From: Trichaptum fuscoviolaceum
Lineage: Eukaryota; Basidiomycota; Agaricomycetes; Hymenochaetales; Trichaptaceae
Length of the DNA stretch: 64,000 nucleotides
Direction: 5' to 3'
Assembly: GCA_910574455.1 (NCBI GenBank)
Contig: CAJSYZ010000009.1
Coordinates: forward strand, 1,240,001-1,304,000
Of this stretch, positions 22,374 through 34,445 are shown piece by piece. A program made the translations under genes and the position numbers. The first letter of the stretch is position 1, and every line of letters starts with the position of its first letter. The notes beneath the pieces are model-generated. The model had not been told where the DNA came from. It made no database searches and saw nothing but the letters and a program-made list of their open reading frames with translations.

Positions 22374-24447
22374 CTAGTCCATCAGTCCCGACTCGTCCTT
22401 GATCATACCAACCAGCTCTATAGGGAGCCGATGCACAGGCGCGCGAGGGTCGGTGGTGCCAAGCGCTTGGATCGCCCAAGAGGCTTGCTGAGGTGGGACG
22501 TGTGTCGTGCTCGGGATCGGCTGGATCGAAGGGTCGACGAGAAAGAGGGCTAAGATCTTACGATGGCCTGGTTTACTTGAATCTGAAAGCTGAAAAGGCG
22601 AGACTCTGTGTTGGTAGCTGATTGGGAAGGCAATGCAGCGCCCTTCGCGTGTTTCTACGGCACCGACAACATTGTTTAGCTTAGTGGAGCTTGAAATTGT
22701 GTTCGAAATCAGGTAATGATGTGATGCGCACGACGTATACGCACTCCGAGTAGTCCATGACCATCCCCCACGTTCTTTCATGTGCATAATAGTCATAAGT
22801 ACCAGCCTGCGTAAATTTCGCGGGCTCAGGCTCATCTACAGCGATTCTGAAGGCTAACTCATTCATCGTGATGTTCCTGTATGTGATTCAGTTCGGACAA
22901 CACGGGAATATATTGGAAACGGAAACTTAATCCTGATCGTAGTAATAAATGCCCGATGCCACTATGTGCTCGTTAGCCATACCCTCCAAATGCCACGAAC
23001 CACCCTTGTACTCAGGATTGTCCGGGGTCTGTGTGGTCCATAAGTGCGACTTAGCATAGAATATACAAATTGTCTGCCATGACTTACTAGTAAGAGGATA
23101 TTCGCAAGCTTCACTATGATCTGCAATCTCTTTCCTCGCAGTGTGATTTTCGAGTGGCGTTTCTCGAGACCTCCGGGATACCCTCCATCTAGAACATCGG
23201 GGAGGCCGATGATTTTGTTTTCAGACCAAACCGTTTCCATGTACTCCTCGAGGCGATCATAATAGTCCATCGGTGTGTCCTCGTCACCTTGCTCGACACT
23301 ATCGGCGCCACCCTCGTCATCTTCCTTAGCCAGATCCGATCCTTCAGCGGCTTCCCCTTCTTTGGAGTTACGTTCGTCTTCACCCTCCACACTTGATATT
23401 TCATCTCCGGCATCATCCGTATCGCCGCTCTCTTCTTCATAACGGGGGTAATTGGGGTCGATCACCTCTATAGGCAGATACGACCCTGATATTCTCGTGG
23501 GTAGTTCATGGAGCATATCCGTTAAAACTCGTTCCCATCGTGGTATGAAATATTTGATCAAGTCTTGTAAGCACTTGTTAAGGCCTTCGTGCGATGGGTG
23601 GATATTATTGATATAGCCCAAAGCCATCACACCTCCCTTTTCGTCTACCTGAAAATCAGTCGGGAGCCACTGGAACTTATCTGAGCGATATTCAACAGGA
23701 TAACCTTTCTCTTTCGCTGGAAAGGGGGATGCGATGGGTGCCACGGGCCCCCCTGCATCCGGGTAACGACCGAGAGTACGACCATAAACGACCGGATAAA
23801 GGGATGGATGTACGAGATCGAGTACTTGGTTGTCTGAGTTTGGGTGCCAATCTTTCTTGTCTTCCGGGATGTCCTCGAGAACGCGTAACTGACCAAGCAA
23901 AGACGAGCGCAGAGACGAAGCTATGAGGACGTCAGACTGCCAGATACCATCGAAGCACGAGACCTGCAAGTCAATGATAGTCAACTCAGTTCACACGATG
24001 TAACAAGAGCCTTGCGTACCTGAATGCCAGTTGTTTCGTCGGCCAATTTCGCATACCCGTCGAGCTCATCGAGAACATAGTCAGCTTGCTTCTCGGTGAG
24101 TGTCACATGGACTACGTCATCGTCAACTTTCTCGATGAACTGTTCTTCGTCCTCCTTTGGAACAAGCATAGTTGCTCGTTCGATCCAAGTGAACGATTGT
24201 TTGAGTGCCTCCGCTTTCCAGGTGGCTCGGATATGTGCATCCTTATATTTGATCCACCATCCAGGCTCTGTACGTATGCTAGCTGAGAGTTTGATCATCA
24301 CCAGTTCGTTTAGCTGTTTACTTCCTTTTGAATACATCCTTATACATTCCCAATGCACGTAGTACTCACTGTGCGCGGAGCTGGAAGTTCGACAAAGTCG
24401 TCGAAAACATCTGGAAAAGCCTCTGGAAAGCCGTTGTTTTTCGCCAT
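22374..24447 (-). CDS. DUF4246 family protein (2OG-Fe(II) oxygenase-like)
   Basis: A multi-exon gene starting MAKNNGFPEAFPDVFDDFV at 24447. The middle exons contain GWWIKYKDAHIRATWKAEAL, LRVLEDIPEDKKDWHPNS, HPSLYPVVYGRT and DEKGGVMALGYINNIHP. An acidic insert (about 23440-23290) precedes the conserved core PDVLDGGYPGG and GSWHLEGMANEHIVASGIYYYD. The last exon has SYQHRVSPFQL, then KPGHRKILALFLVDP, and ends at 22374. These are hallmarks of the fungal DUF4246 family. The arrangement His-x-Glu (WHLEG), a later His (YQHRV) and a basic residue (GHRK) is what a 2-oxoglutarate/Fe(II) oxygenase fold would need. That role is inference; the substrate is unknown. Confidence 0.85.
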
Positions 24448-25896
24448 GTCAGTCTCAGGAGAGTAATGGAGTCTTAGATTCTGAGAGTCGATTTAAGAAT
24501 ACTAGCCGGCTTCTATACATAAGACGTCATTGAACATCGTTCATATCAGAAGCCCTTGACAAGTCGGAGCTGTTGTTTAAGCTCTCAAGCTCTATAATCG
24601 ACTCCACTGCTAATGGCACGCGGCGGTTTTAGATTCAAGTATAGATGATCGTGTGTTGTAATCGCACTCACCTCTCACATGGAAGCTATAGTGACATTGG
24701 GCTGATATGGTTTCAGGAGAGAAGACGCCCTAGGGATCGCTGAAAAGACACTTTGAGCTAGAGCGGCTTGGACTGTCGAGGGGCGACAAGTCAAGCACAC
24801 AGCTGAGAAAAGCTACACCGGCCAAGGTCTTCCGCATTCACTGTCACCCATGCGAATGGAATATGTAGCAACATACACACTGACCGCAAATGATTAATGT
24901 AAAACAATGTGGTGCGGAGATTTTTATGGCGGGCACGGGTGCACACTATTCGGGCGTCGAGACATTGACCTCGGCCGACAAATGTAACAAGATTGCAGGT
25001 GGCAGAAACAAGGTCTTGTCCGACAAAGGGCATTAGCATATTGTGTGCGAGAGCAACCACTTGGCAAGGTTTCACGAAGTTTGGGATTTGTTGGAATTTG
25101 GTACTATCTGGAGGCACGAAGTTGAGCCTGAGACGCGTCGACGCGACTTGAAGCGTGCCTATGTTCAAGTTCGGAAGGTTCCTACCATTGCTGTCTTGAA
25201 GCTTCATAGCCGTCCTCAACGTCGTCCGAGGCGACAGGCCCTCCCTCGCCTTCGTCAGCAAGTGCCCGCCGCTGCGAAAGAACTTACTACAGTAATAGAG
25301 CTGAATCCTTTCGAGCAGTGCTGCCTCTGTTCATCCTGGCTGCTTCCCTTTTACGTCTATCGTCCTGCTCTCAAAAGACCTTCGAGAACAAATATCTTGC
25401 AGAAATAAGGGAATCAGCGCGTTCGAAGGCCTTGCCAACGTAGATTTGCAAGCTTTTTCTGGCTTTAATGCCAGACACTGGCGTTCTGAAAGCAGTTTTT
25501 TGTTATGACTTCGGACGGGAATCAACAGCAAAGCAACTGGACTGAGCCGCTATGGTTGGGTTGGATAGAGACTACCGGAGATGCTCCCATAATATTGAAG
25601 CCGCTAATTATGCCCTCACCCCTTTTCTCACTTGTCGCTTCGTCGATTCGGAGCGCAAGATGCGGACTTGTCTGCAGCACAAAGCTCATCGTTCACGGTG
25701 GACCGTAGAGACAGCACGCCGCATATCAAGCTCAGCCTGGTGTGGAGTCCTACTTTCCACCTATCACTCAACGATAGCTCACGACTCCGGTGACTTCGAT
25801 ATTCTGTTAGCTTTAAAAAAGGGGATTGAGGTTGGGTACCCGGTGCGCAGTGCAATCTCTGTTCGTTTGATTTTCTCTCACTTTTTCTTCATGCAG
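24448..25896. other. intergenic, DUF4246 promoter and lost 5' part of a P450
   Basis: About 1.45 kb. A 156-codon minus frame (25261-24791) and several plus frames are open but match nothing I recognise and lack splice-consistent partners. The N-terminal P450 exons expected upstream of 25897 could not be found, consistent with decay. Confidence 0.45.
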
Positions 25897-27522
25897 CGGA
25901 ACCGTTCTGGCCTATTTCCGACAGGCTTGGACCTATCGTCAACCTTCGGATGTTTGGACAGAATCAAATCTACCAGATCATATCGCAGCGGCTCCGCAAG
26001 GGATATGCGATCGACTTCCAGGACCTCGTCTCCCGCTTCACGTTGGACTTGGCTACTGAATATCTCTTTGGCAACTGTGTGCACTCGCTCCGTGCAGGCC
26101 TGCCGTACCCGGAGAACGCGAATCCGTCTATTGCGTGCAGGACGACGAGCCACGCTGCGGAGGTATTCGCCCAGGCTTTTGCGGAAGCACAGCTTGAGAT
26201 TGCGAAGCGCCTTCGTGTGGGGAAGACGTGGCCGTTGTGGGAAAACCTCCGAGACAAGACGAAGCAGCCGATGAAGATTGTCGATGCGTTCTTGAACCCT
26301 ATTCTTGCAGAAGCACTCCGGAAGAAGTACGAGCTCCAGGCGTCTGGAAAGCTTGAGGAGAAGGATCAAGACAAAGGAGACATTGAAGATGACGAGACCT
26401 TATAGGATCACTTGGTGAAGATGACTGACGGTCAGTCCGGGTTCATCTTCATTATTGCGACTTTTTACTCATGTCGACTATAGACAAGGTCTTTTTAAAA
26501 TATACGAGATCTTGAATCGGGATTTCTGGTCATGACTCGGTATGTACTCGTCTTAGGAAGATTTTTCCAATTCTCATTTTTTCTTTCCAGACTGCCGCTA
26601 CTTTGACCTTTGTAATCTATCTAATGGTCATACACCCGGACGTCACGCAGCGCCTTCGAGCTGAAGTTTTGGCCAAAGTCGGACCGACAAAGGCCAAGCT
26701 TTGACAACACATTCGCGACATGAAGTATTTGCGATCCTTCATTAAGGTAGGCTCATTTTCGTACGAACTACATAACGCAAACTCATTCTCTCTTTCGGCA
26801 CGCTGTATCTGTATCCTGCTGTGTAATAGGTCATATCCGCCTGCATGCAGTATATGCCACTCGTGTCCAACTGCAGTCCTTTCATTATACAACACAGCAT
26901 CAAAGCGACGTACTCAGATTTCATGACGCATCGTCGAATGGATCTATGGGGTCAAGATGGTAGGTGTTCAGCTCTCTGTGCTTTTGGCATTCGTATACCT
27001 AACCTAACATCACAGCAATGGAATTCGACCCCGACAGGTTCCTTGACGAGGGGCTTCAGAAATACCTCACGCCCAATCCGTTCATTTTCTTGCCCTTCAA
27101 CGCGGGACCACGCATCTGCCTTGGCCAACAGGTAACTATTCTTAGGAAGTGCAGTATATTTTGTAGCTGACTCTAAACGTAGTTTGCGTACAACGAAACG
27201 TCCTTCATGCTCATCCGCATGCTGCAGACTCTTGACTTGTTTGAGCTGGACATGGCTGCGCAGCCGGCCGACTCTCAACCACCACTGGAGTGGAAGAACG
27301 TACCTGGCCGCCAGTCCATCGAGCGCTTTTCCCCGAAGAGCCATTTGACTATGTGTGCCCATGTAAGTGACCTGTCAATACACCTCTTGCTGCTAGGGTT
27401 GACTTCGGTATCAGAAAGGACTATGGGTGCACATTCACGAGGCCAACAACCGAAAACGTGGCAAACAACGTACTCTCCGTTCATGCTCCTGCCTTTTTCA
27501 TTGCGACTGTAAGAAAATATAG
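25897..27522 (+). pseudogene. broken CYP63-like cytochrome P450
   Basis: The translation shows P450 segments in order: an N-terminal piece WPISDRLGPIVNLRMFGQNQ, fused directly to RLRKGYAIDFQDLVSRFTLD, so roughly a hundred residues are missing between them. It continues to ILAEALRKKYELQ. A TAG interrupts ETL*DHLVKMTD at 26403. The I-helix region (GISGHDS, consensus AGRDT) needs a frameshift near 26520, and a TGA interrupts KAKL*QHIRDMK at about 26703. The heme-binding exon is well preserved: [20 protein letters not shown], with FxxGxRxCxG. The end reads GLWVHIHEAN and runs on to a stop at 27522. The [15 protein letters not shown] signature is shared by the CYP52/CYP63 group. A nonfunctional remnant is the only reading that fits all the lesions. 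Confidence 0.85.
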
Positions 27523-27744
27523 CTTGTGCGTGTATCTGAGTATAATATACATACGTACTAACCCTAATTCGACAACTGTGTATTCAATTGAATGCGTTAA
27601 ATGGTGTTACATAGATTTCACACGTTGACATACAGAATGCTCAGGCAGACGAAGCCTTTCTAGGCAGCCTCACCTTGATCCTGCCCTAAGTGACTTGAGA
27701 GACTTGAGAACGCAACACAGACGAGACGACTCTGTACAGTCACC

Positions 27745-28753
27745 ATGAGCTCGGACTCGGACTCGGACTCAGACTCATACTGGCCCAAGTTAAACTTGAA
27801 GATGTGAGTCTAAAATTTACATTTCTAGGTCATCAGCTCTAAAATCCTACGATCTGTAACAGCGTAAATGTGGACAAAAAGGAAGTTCAGTATCTCGGAG
27901 ACTTGCTTTACGAAGGTGACTATGCGTGCTACTTCGGAGAATTGTGTTTGTCCGTTTTCAAAACGTTTGGATGGAAATCATTGGAGCAGCTTATGGAGAA
28001 AGAAAGGTAAAAGCTCAAGAACTCGAATGAGGCAGCAGTATCCCTCTAATGAATACTAGAATCAATTATCGCAGAACGGGTGTGCCTCGTGGCCTCGGGC
28101 AGCTTGAAATCCCCGAGGAGCTCATATGCATGATTTTCGACCACATCGACGATGTGCGCACCGCGTTCCGGCTTGGAGTTGCCAATACTCGACTCATGAT
28201 TATAGGCGAAAGACGCATCGAACAGCTCATGGACGTCTCAAACTGGACAGGCGACCGGCTCATCTGCGTTGAGGATGGTGGGGATGACATTGACCTCCCT
28301 GAAGGACTGGACGCAGGCGACATTATCGGAGACTTCAAACCTCCCACACAGCAATGTACGAACAAAGATCTTGGAGAAGGCCTCAAATCGGATACACCCG
28401 AATCTCGCATTGCGTATGAGTTGGCCGTTCCCGTGTCCATAGACACTGAAATCATCTGGAACCACACGAAGCACGTTTACGTCCGAGCCGATGCCATACC
28501 GGAAGATATGGCCAGTCTACATGGTGAAGAATTCATTATGGGGTGGATCTTGCTTGCGAATATTATCTGGACTAATTCTGACGAGGTTGATCAAGGCAAA
28601 TGGGCGGGAGATAGATTTGAGTTGACAGGAAAAGACATGCTGGGAACGCGCCTAGAAGAAGAAGACTGGACAGAAGTTAGCGGAGAAGCTCTCAAGTTCT
28701 TCAGGGATTCAGTTCGAATTTGTTCATTACTAGGGCTAAATCATTACATGTAG
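27745..28753 (+). CDS. F-box-like protein, copy A
   Basis: Three exons (27745 to about 27803, about 27863-28007, about 28061-28753) encode about 300 residues. The N-terminus is a Ser-Asp repeat (MSSDSDSDSDSYWPK). Exon 2 encodes NVDKKEVQYLGDLLYEGD. Exon 3 contains an F-box-like helix set, LEIPEELICMIFDHIDD then RLGVANTRLMIIGERRI. The remainder (DRLICVEDGGDDIDLPEGL, EEFIMGWILLANIIW) is conserved only with the second copy at 34446-35450. F-box proteins dock substrates to SCF ubiquitin ligases; basidiomycetes carry large, fast-evolving sets. The target is unknown. Confidence 0.75.
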
Positions 28754-31158
28754 ATGACCTCTAATAGACTAGAATATTTACATACTTTGCTAGTAAGCCA
28801 AATTCGAGCACAAAAACAAAAGGAAATCAAATGCGTGCGCGCTCCGAGTCTTAGTCTTATAAGTTGCCATGCGGCCATGGTGCCGTTCACTTCAGAGTCA
28901 TGGTCACTGTGCACAAGCTGTCCGGTCGGAAAAATAATTCAAAAATAATGTAATTGATAACAATTGCGGTTTGTATCAGTGTGGAGTGCGCAAAAACAGG
29001 CCTTTAGACTCACCTTGAGACTCTGAAACAAGAAAATTCAGTTTTAATTGCAATGAAGTAGAAGAACTGCATTGAAGACTAGACTCGAACCAGTCGTGAA
29101 TTTATCGGGTGGTTGGTAGGGAGATAAATATAACGACTGGATTTACTCAATCAGGAAGTAGTACAGTAACCTGAGATACATCCGTATATTAGGAGGCATG
29201 TCCATATATAGAGGCATGTCCATGTGAGGAATAGACTCGGGATTCTCCCGAAGCCCGTGAGAGTAAACTAAATCGAGTGTAAAAGTCACACGCAAGTTGC
29301 GCCGGTCATAGGTCGCGCGACGCGCATCTACTTTTCCTACAACGTACCACAGCGTCGTATTTATGTCGTAGTTAATTTATGCAGTATTCTACACCGCTGA
29401 AGCGTTCATTAGGGGGTGTACTCAACATATAACATTCACTCATTTAACTCCAGGTGAGCTTAATGCGAAACGAGTGTATCCGCAACTAAAAGAAGACGTT
29501 GCGCGACTCCGAACAGCTCGAGCGCATTGTCGCAATTCGAGACACCTTCGAAAGCAAGCGCAACACCTTACAATGTGCTTGATATATCAGCCTCTCCGCA
29601 CCCGAGCGTTGACACAGGCTTTGAACAAGTTCCAGAGCCTCCCATGACCGCAAGTCCGGTTCAAAGAATGTGTCCGGGCTTCGGAAGCTACCGGCAACTT
29701 AAGAAACCCGACAAAAAACTGCCACCACTAAGCTTATTACTCAGGCACACTGTGACCCATAGGTCACAATGAGGTGACTGGCCTCCCTCTGATTGAGTAC
29801 TACCAGTCGCTTCATTTATCCACCTCCCAACCTCAAAGATAAATTGCGACTGGCTACGAGTCTAATTGAAGACCGTCTACTCAGGTGTCGCTGAAGTCAC
29901 TTCCAAAAAGAAGCTTCCTCAGTCTTGTGCATTACGTAATACATAGTATAAGTTTACCTTTGCGCGCCGAGTCCGAGTCACTGCAACTCTGTCACTTTGC
30001 TTCCTACCACCACTTGGTGTTGCTCTGCTGGCTCACTGAGTTCTTAGCGAACACCAGGCGAATCTTCATAATTTTTAGCTACATGGTTCAATTTATCAAA
30101 GGAGTCACCGATTTCTCATTATATGTCAGCTTCATTACTGCAGCTCGGCCTACCACTCCGCCCCTGCATATACAATATTGGGCTTCGCGGAAGAAAGCAG
30201 TCTGAAGGTTCGGCGGAGTTAAGCCTTCAAAACAATGAGATTTAAAGCGCTTTCTATTGGATATACTATTGCCAAAAGACTTCACCCGACCTTCATTCCG
30301 TACGGCGAGCCCCATATGTATGCACATATGTGTTGGTTTGAAATCCACTGTTTTCGTTCCTATCTCTGGTCCGAGTCCTCGAGGAGTACCGGCAAAGCCT
30401 TGACCATGACAAGCGGACACTACTTCAGTTTTAGACAAACTCGGTCGTGGACTTTCGTGGCAAAGCATAAAAGTGTCACCTAGTATGACATCGAACCAAT
30501 TATTTGCCCAGGTCTAGATCCTGGCTGATACCCCTTCTATCATATGGATGAATTACTCGGTCGATCGGGACATCGTATAATAAGCTTAACGTGTTGTGAC
30601 CTTTTATGATATTTATACTTTCTACTCTGATCCGAATTATTCAGGAACGACATCAACACGAGGCGGGACACCGAGCGCGACAATGGCAACTTTGACACTT
30701 TTCAATTTAGGACGTCCCAAATGGACTTGTATTTTTGAACGCTGGGAAGTCCTTCTTCTTGTATTTTCTTGCAAGCGGCGCCAACTCCATACAAAGGTTC
30801 GCAAATCTTGAACATACCTCTCACGCATGGAACGCTAATTTCTTGCTTCTCAAATTTCCCGGAAAGGTGATGACGCTCAATTAAGCGACGGCCTCGAGGC
30901 AGGACTTTCTTGCCATCTGGAGAACTATCGCAGGCTTGCCCTGTATCGACTGCCGCCTTTGGAGATTTGGAACCGATAGCTTGTAACATTCACTTGTGAT
31001 CCATTGAAATGCGGTGGCGGACACCATAATGAGCCCCGTAAGTGCACAACATCTCTATCGTGCACCCCTCGGAGAGCCTTACGTCCCCCGCTAAACGGAG
31101 TCGACCCTTGTGCGTAGTAAGTCGGACGATCTGTCCAGACTTTGACCAGCAAGCGTGT
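28754..31158. other. 2.4-kb intergenic region, no gene seen
   Basis: No supported gene. Open frames at 29527-29772, 29885-30205 and 30235-30483 have no splice sites or motifs that make sense. The sequence is AT-rich near 28920-29120. It separates F-box copy A from the intact P450. Confidence 0.5.
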
Positions 31159-31166
31159 TATAAAAA
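31159..31166 (+). promoter_or_regulatory. TATA box of the intact P450 gene
   Basis: TATAAAAA lies 52 nt upstream of the ATG at 31218. An in-frame ATG at 31170 is only 4 nt downstream of this box and so is unlikely to be in the mRNA, which decides the start. Confidence 0.6.
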
Positions 31167-31217
31167 CCGATGTCCATATGGCACACACTCTTCCTGCTGG
31201 CGTGTCATTCTTCCACT

Positions 31218-33905
31218 ATGACGCTGGCTCTCTTTGCTCTCCGTGTTCTCGCACAGATTCTGCTCGTTTTGATCGCTCTTGTTGTCATTTCGCTCTGGCC
31301 ATTTATCAGGAAACGGGTTCGGAGAGCGTCTTTGAAGAGCGTGGCTGGACCTCCAAGGCCTTCGTTCGTGACAGGTAAGCAATCCCCCATTGCGATTTGG
31401 GTGCCACATACCGCGTAAGAGCATATGGGACTTAGGCATTGATCTCACGTCTCTCTGATTCTCGGAGAGCACGTAGTCAATGTCCTTTCACCAGCCAGCC
31501 TCTTGTCCGGTATGCCCGCCTTTGCACCTTCGGAGGCCACACGAGTCATGTTGGAATTGGGGTTTCCACATAAACTCCGCCCTGTGGCAAACTGGATCTC
31601 CCTAATCGCAATTCACCATCCGTACATCATTTTCAGGAAACCTGCCGGAGCTTTTCGACCATAACTCTTGGGAGCATCACCGCAACCTAGTCAAGAAATA
31701 CGGAGGTGCCTTTAAGGTCTATGGTCTACTAGGGGTACTTGTTTTTCACCCACATTGTGACACCTCTCTCACTGCGTTGTAGGAAGAAATCGTCTACCTA
31801 TCGGACCCTAAAGCACTGACGCACGTTCTGCTCGATAAGCAAGATATCTATGAAAGGACGGACTTCTTTCTAAAGCATAGTTCCCTTCGCATCCTGCCCT
31901 TCGATGAACAACTGCTGAATTACTGCTGTTTCAAAGGGCAAACTTAGTATGTCTTGGTCCCAGCCTTGTGTCACTTGAAGGTAGATGTCCGTCCTTCGTC
32001 TGCCTTTGTCTATAGAAACCGACCAGAGAACTATCTGTCTGTTATGTTCACTAACAGGCACACCACACAAGAAACAGCGGAAGATGCTAAGCCCTATCTT
32101 CAGCCTCAACCAGATCAGAGCCCTTACACCTATTTTTCACAAAGTGTCTGACGAGGTACGTCACTATGCTACATCCGAAGCTTAGACTCAGACTTACCTC
32201 TTACAACACTCAGCTTCGTGATGCGATCACTCTGCAGCTAGGGAACCTCGAGACCGGTCATTCAGCTGAGATAGACATGCTGCACTGGGTCAAGCGAACG
32301 GCGTTGGAACTCATCGGACAGGGCGGGCTTGGATACTCCTTTGGAAGACTGGACAGCGAATCGGCCAACAACTATAGTGACGCCGTTCGGAACTTCGCGT
32401 ACGTTTATACGAAGTCGCTGGTTATTAATGATAACTAACTGGAATTGTCCTCCTTCTCAATGTATAGGCCAATGCTCACCAAGACTGTCATTGTACGGCA
32501 GTTTCTTCCGTTCTTCATTCACATTGGGACCGCCGGCTTCCGAAGATGGGCTGTGCGATGGCTCCCTATAGACAGCGTCCAAAAACTCCGTCAGATTGTT
32601 AATGTCATGGAGCGAATTGCAAGGTTGGTCCTTACCGAAAGACTGGGACAGCCGCAAGATGAGGCACTGGAAGGGAAAGAATCGCTGAAAAAGGACGAGG
32701 GGAGAGACCTCATGAGCATCCTCTGTACGTGTGAATTCATTATTACAGATTCTACATTAACAGTTTTAACCAATGTAGTGGCTGAGAATGCTAGGTCATC
32801 AAGTGAAGAAAGACTATCACAAGAGGAACTTGAGGGATTAATTTCGTAAGAGCTCCAAAGCCGGTGGGGCATGATTTTCGAATGTGCTTACACCTTTTCT
32901 ACCAGAACGTTCATCTTTGGTGGTCAAGATACGACTACTGGTGCGATCTCGCATGCGCTACATGAACTCGCCATGCACCCTGATGTACAAGAGCGGCTGC
33001 GGAAGGAGGTCATCGAAGCTTCGGCCTCAGGTGACGGACATCTGAACTTCGCCGACATCCAAAAGCTGCCTTACTTGGATTCTGTGGTGCGAGAAACATT
33101 GCGGGTGTGAGCATAGAAGCTCTCAGTTAAGGCGCCTTACTCACGAAGGACCATCTGCCACAAATAGCCATCCACCTATTTACATAGTTCAGAGAACGTC
33201 AGTCTGCAGCTGCTTTATCCTCTAGCTCACATTCGACTATATTCATCTCCGTGGACTCTAGAAACACGAAGGATGACTCCCTCCCTCTCTCGCGACCTGT
33301 GCTAGGTGCAGATGGCTCCACATGGCTTAACTCGCTTCCACTCCAGAAGGGCACAACTCTGCTCATTGCACTTGAGGCTGCTAATCGGAATCCAGACCTT
33401 TGGGGGCCGGATGCGGGCGAGTGGAGGCCAGAGAGGTGGCTCAGTCCCTTACCCCGGGCAGCTGAGGAGCCTGGCCTACCTTCAATATACTCGCATATGT
33501 ATGTCCTTATCTACTCCTCAGACAGCGCGCCAGGTCTGTACAATCTAATTCCGCCTTAACAGTGTAACATTCTTCGCTGGGAATCGTTCGTGCATGTTTG
33601 TATTTCGCATATTTCATCTAATCCTGCACGTAATGCTGACGCTCTCCTACTCCATCAGAGGCTTTAAATTCGCAGAATTGGAAATGAGTCAGTCTTTTGT
33701 CCCTTTTCTTTGTTTAAGCGACCCGACGACTTACACCACTAACTCGCGGAATTTCCCAGAGGTCGTTCTTTCTACCCTCGTTCGCAATTTCCGCTTCGAG
33801 CTCCCGGTGGACAAAAAACTCGCTTGGAAATTGGGTGGAATCGTCTCACCTGGAGTCGAAAACGATCCTATCCCGAAACTGCCATTGCGTGTGTCACGAG
33901 TGTAA
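31218..33905 (+). CDS. cytochrome P450 monooxygenase, apparently functional
   Basis: About a dozen exons encode an ER-anchored P450. Exon 1 (31218-31374) gives the membrane anchor LFALRVLAQILLVLIALVVI and the proline hinge VAGPPRPSFVTG. Further exons give WEHHRNLVKKYGGAFKVYG, then EEIVYLSDPKALTHVLLDKQ, KQRKMLSPIFSLNQIR, the I-helix TFIFGGQDTTTG (A/G-G-x-D-T-T), the K-helix PYLDSVVRETLRV (ExxR), then PPIYIVQRT, WGPDAGEWRPERW and the heme loop TFFAGNRSCIGFKFAELEM (FxxGxRxCxG with the Cys ligand). All joins I checked keep frame except one. Between FFLK (31870) and TPHKKQRK (32060) the expected FGPGLL-type segment is replaced by unrelated sequence and the frame join is uncertain. The substrate is unknown. 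It is flanked by the two F-box copies. Confidence 0.82.
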
Positions 33906-34445
33906 TACCATTATAGTCTCGATGCTAGGGTATGAGTACAAGCAAGAGAATGAAAGTGACGGAAGCCCTCTATTGATAGATTAATAATTCATAACTATCC
34001 GAAGAAAGGCATTGTCAGCATGATTTAACCATATCGCCTCAGCCGGGAGCTTGAACGCATCCGAATCAGCAATGCAGCCGCAGAGACGAAGTGCTCTTTC
34101 TTTCCCGTCGGTGACAGTAAAACATCTAAGCTCATCACAAGTCTCGGCCCAGGATTAGGTAGAAACCGGTGAGAACTGCACAATATGAATGAAGATTGTG
34201 TATACCGTCCAGAAAGAATACGTTATAAAGCACAGAAAAAAAAAAGCTTAATATTATGAGACAATACGAATTCTATGATAGCTGGAAATATTAATGTTGA
34301 TAGCCTCGGCGCTCTCCATTTACATGACATTGTGAAACAGAAGGCTAACGCTATATCGATCGGACAAAATTCCTGGGATTACTGAATGATAGATGGTCGA
34401 GAGGTGAAGGATTCAGACAAGAAAGAGATCTCTTCCGACTTTACG
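33906..34445. other. convergent spacer, no gene seen
   Basis: 540 AT-rich bases between the 3' ends of the P450 (+) and F-box copy B (-). An A-run near 34240 may mark a polyadenylation region. Confidence 0.5.

Noticed and set aside
24791..25261. 156-codon minus-strand open frame
   Set aside because: No recognisable motif, no splice-consistent neighbours, and composition like the surrounding spacer. Possibly chance.
29030..29110. GGTTCGAGTCT on the minus strand resembling a tRNA T-arm
   Set aside because: The T-stem can pair, but no matching acceptor stem, D-arm or anticodon arm is found upstream.
29527..29772. 81-codon Pro/Ser-rich frame upstream of the P450
   Set aside because: No supporting splice sites or promoter signal, and no family resemblance.
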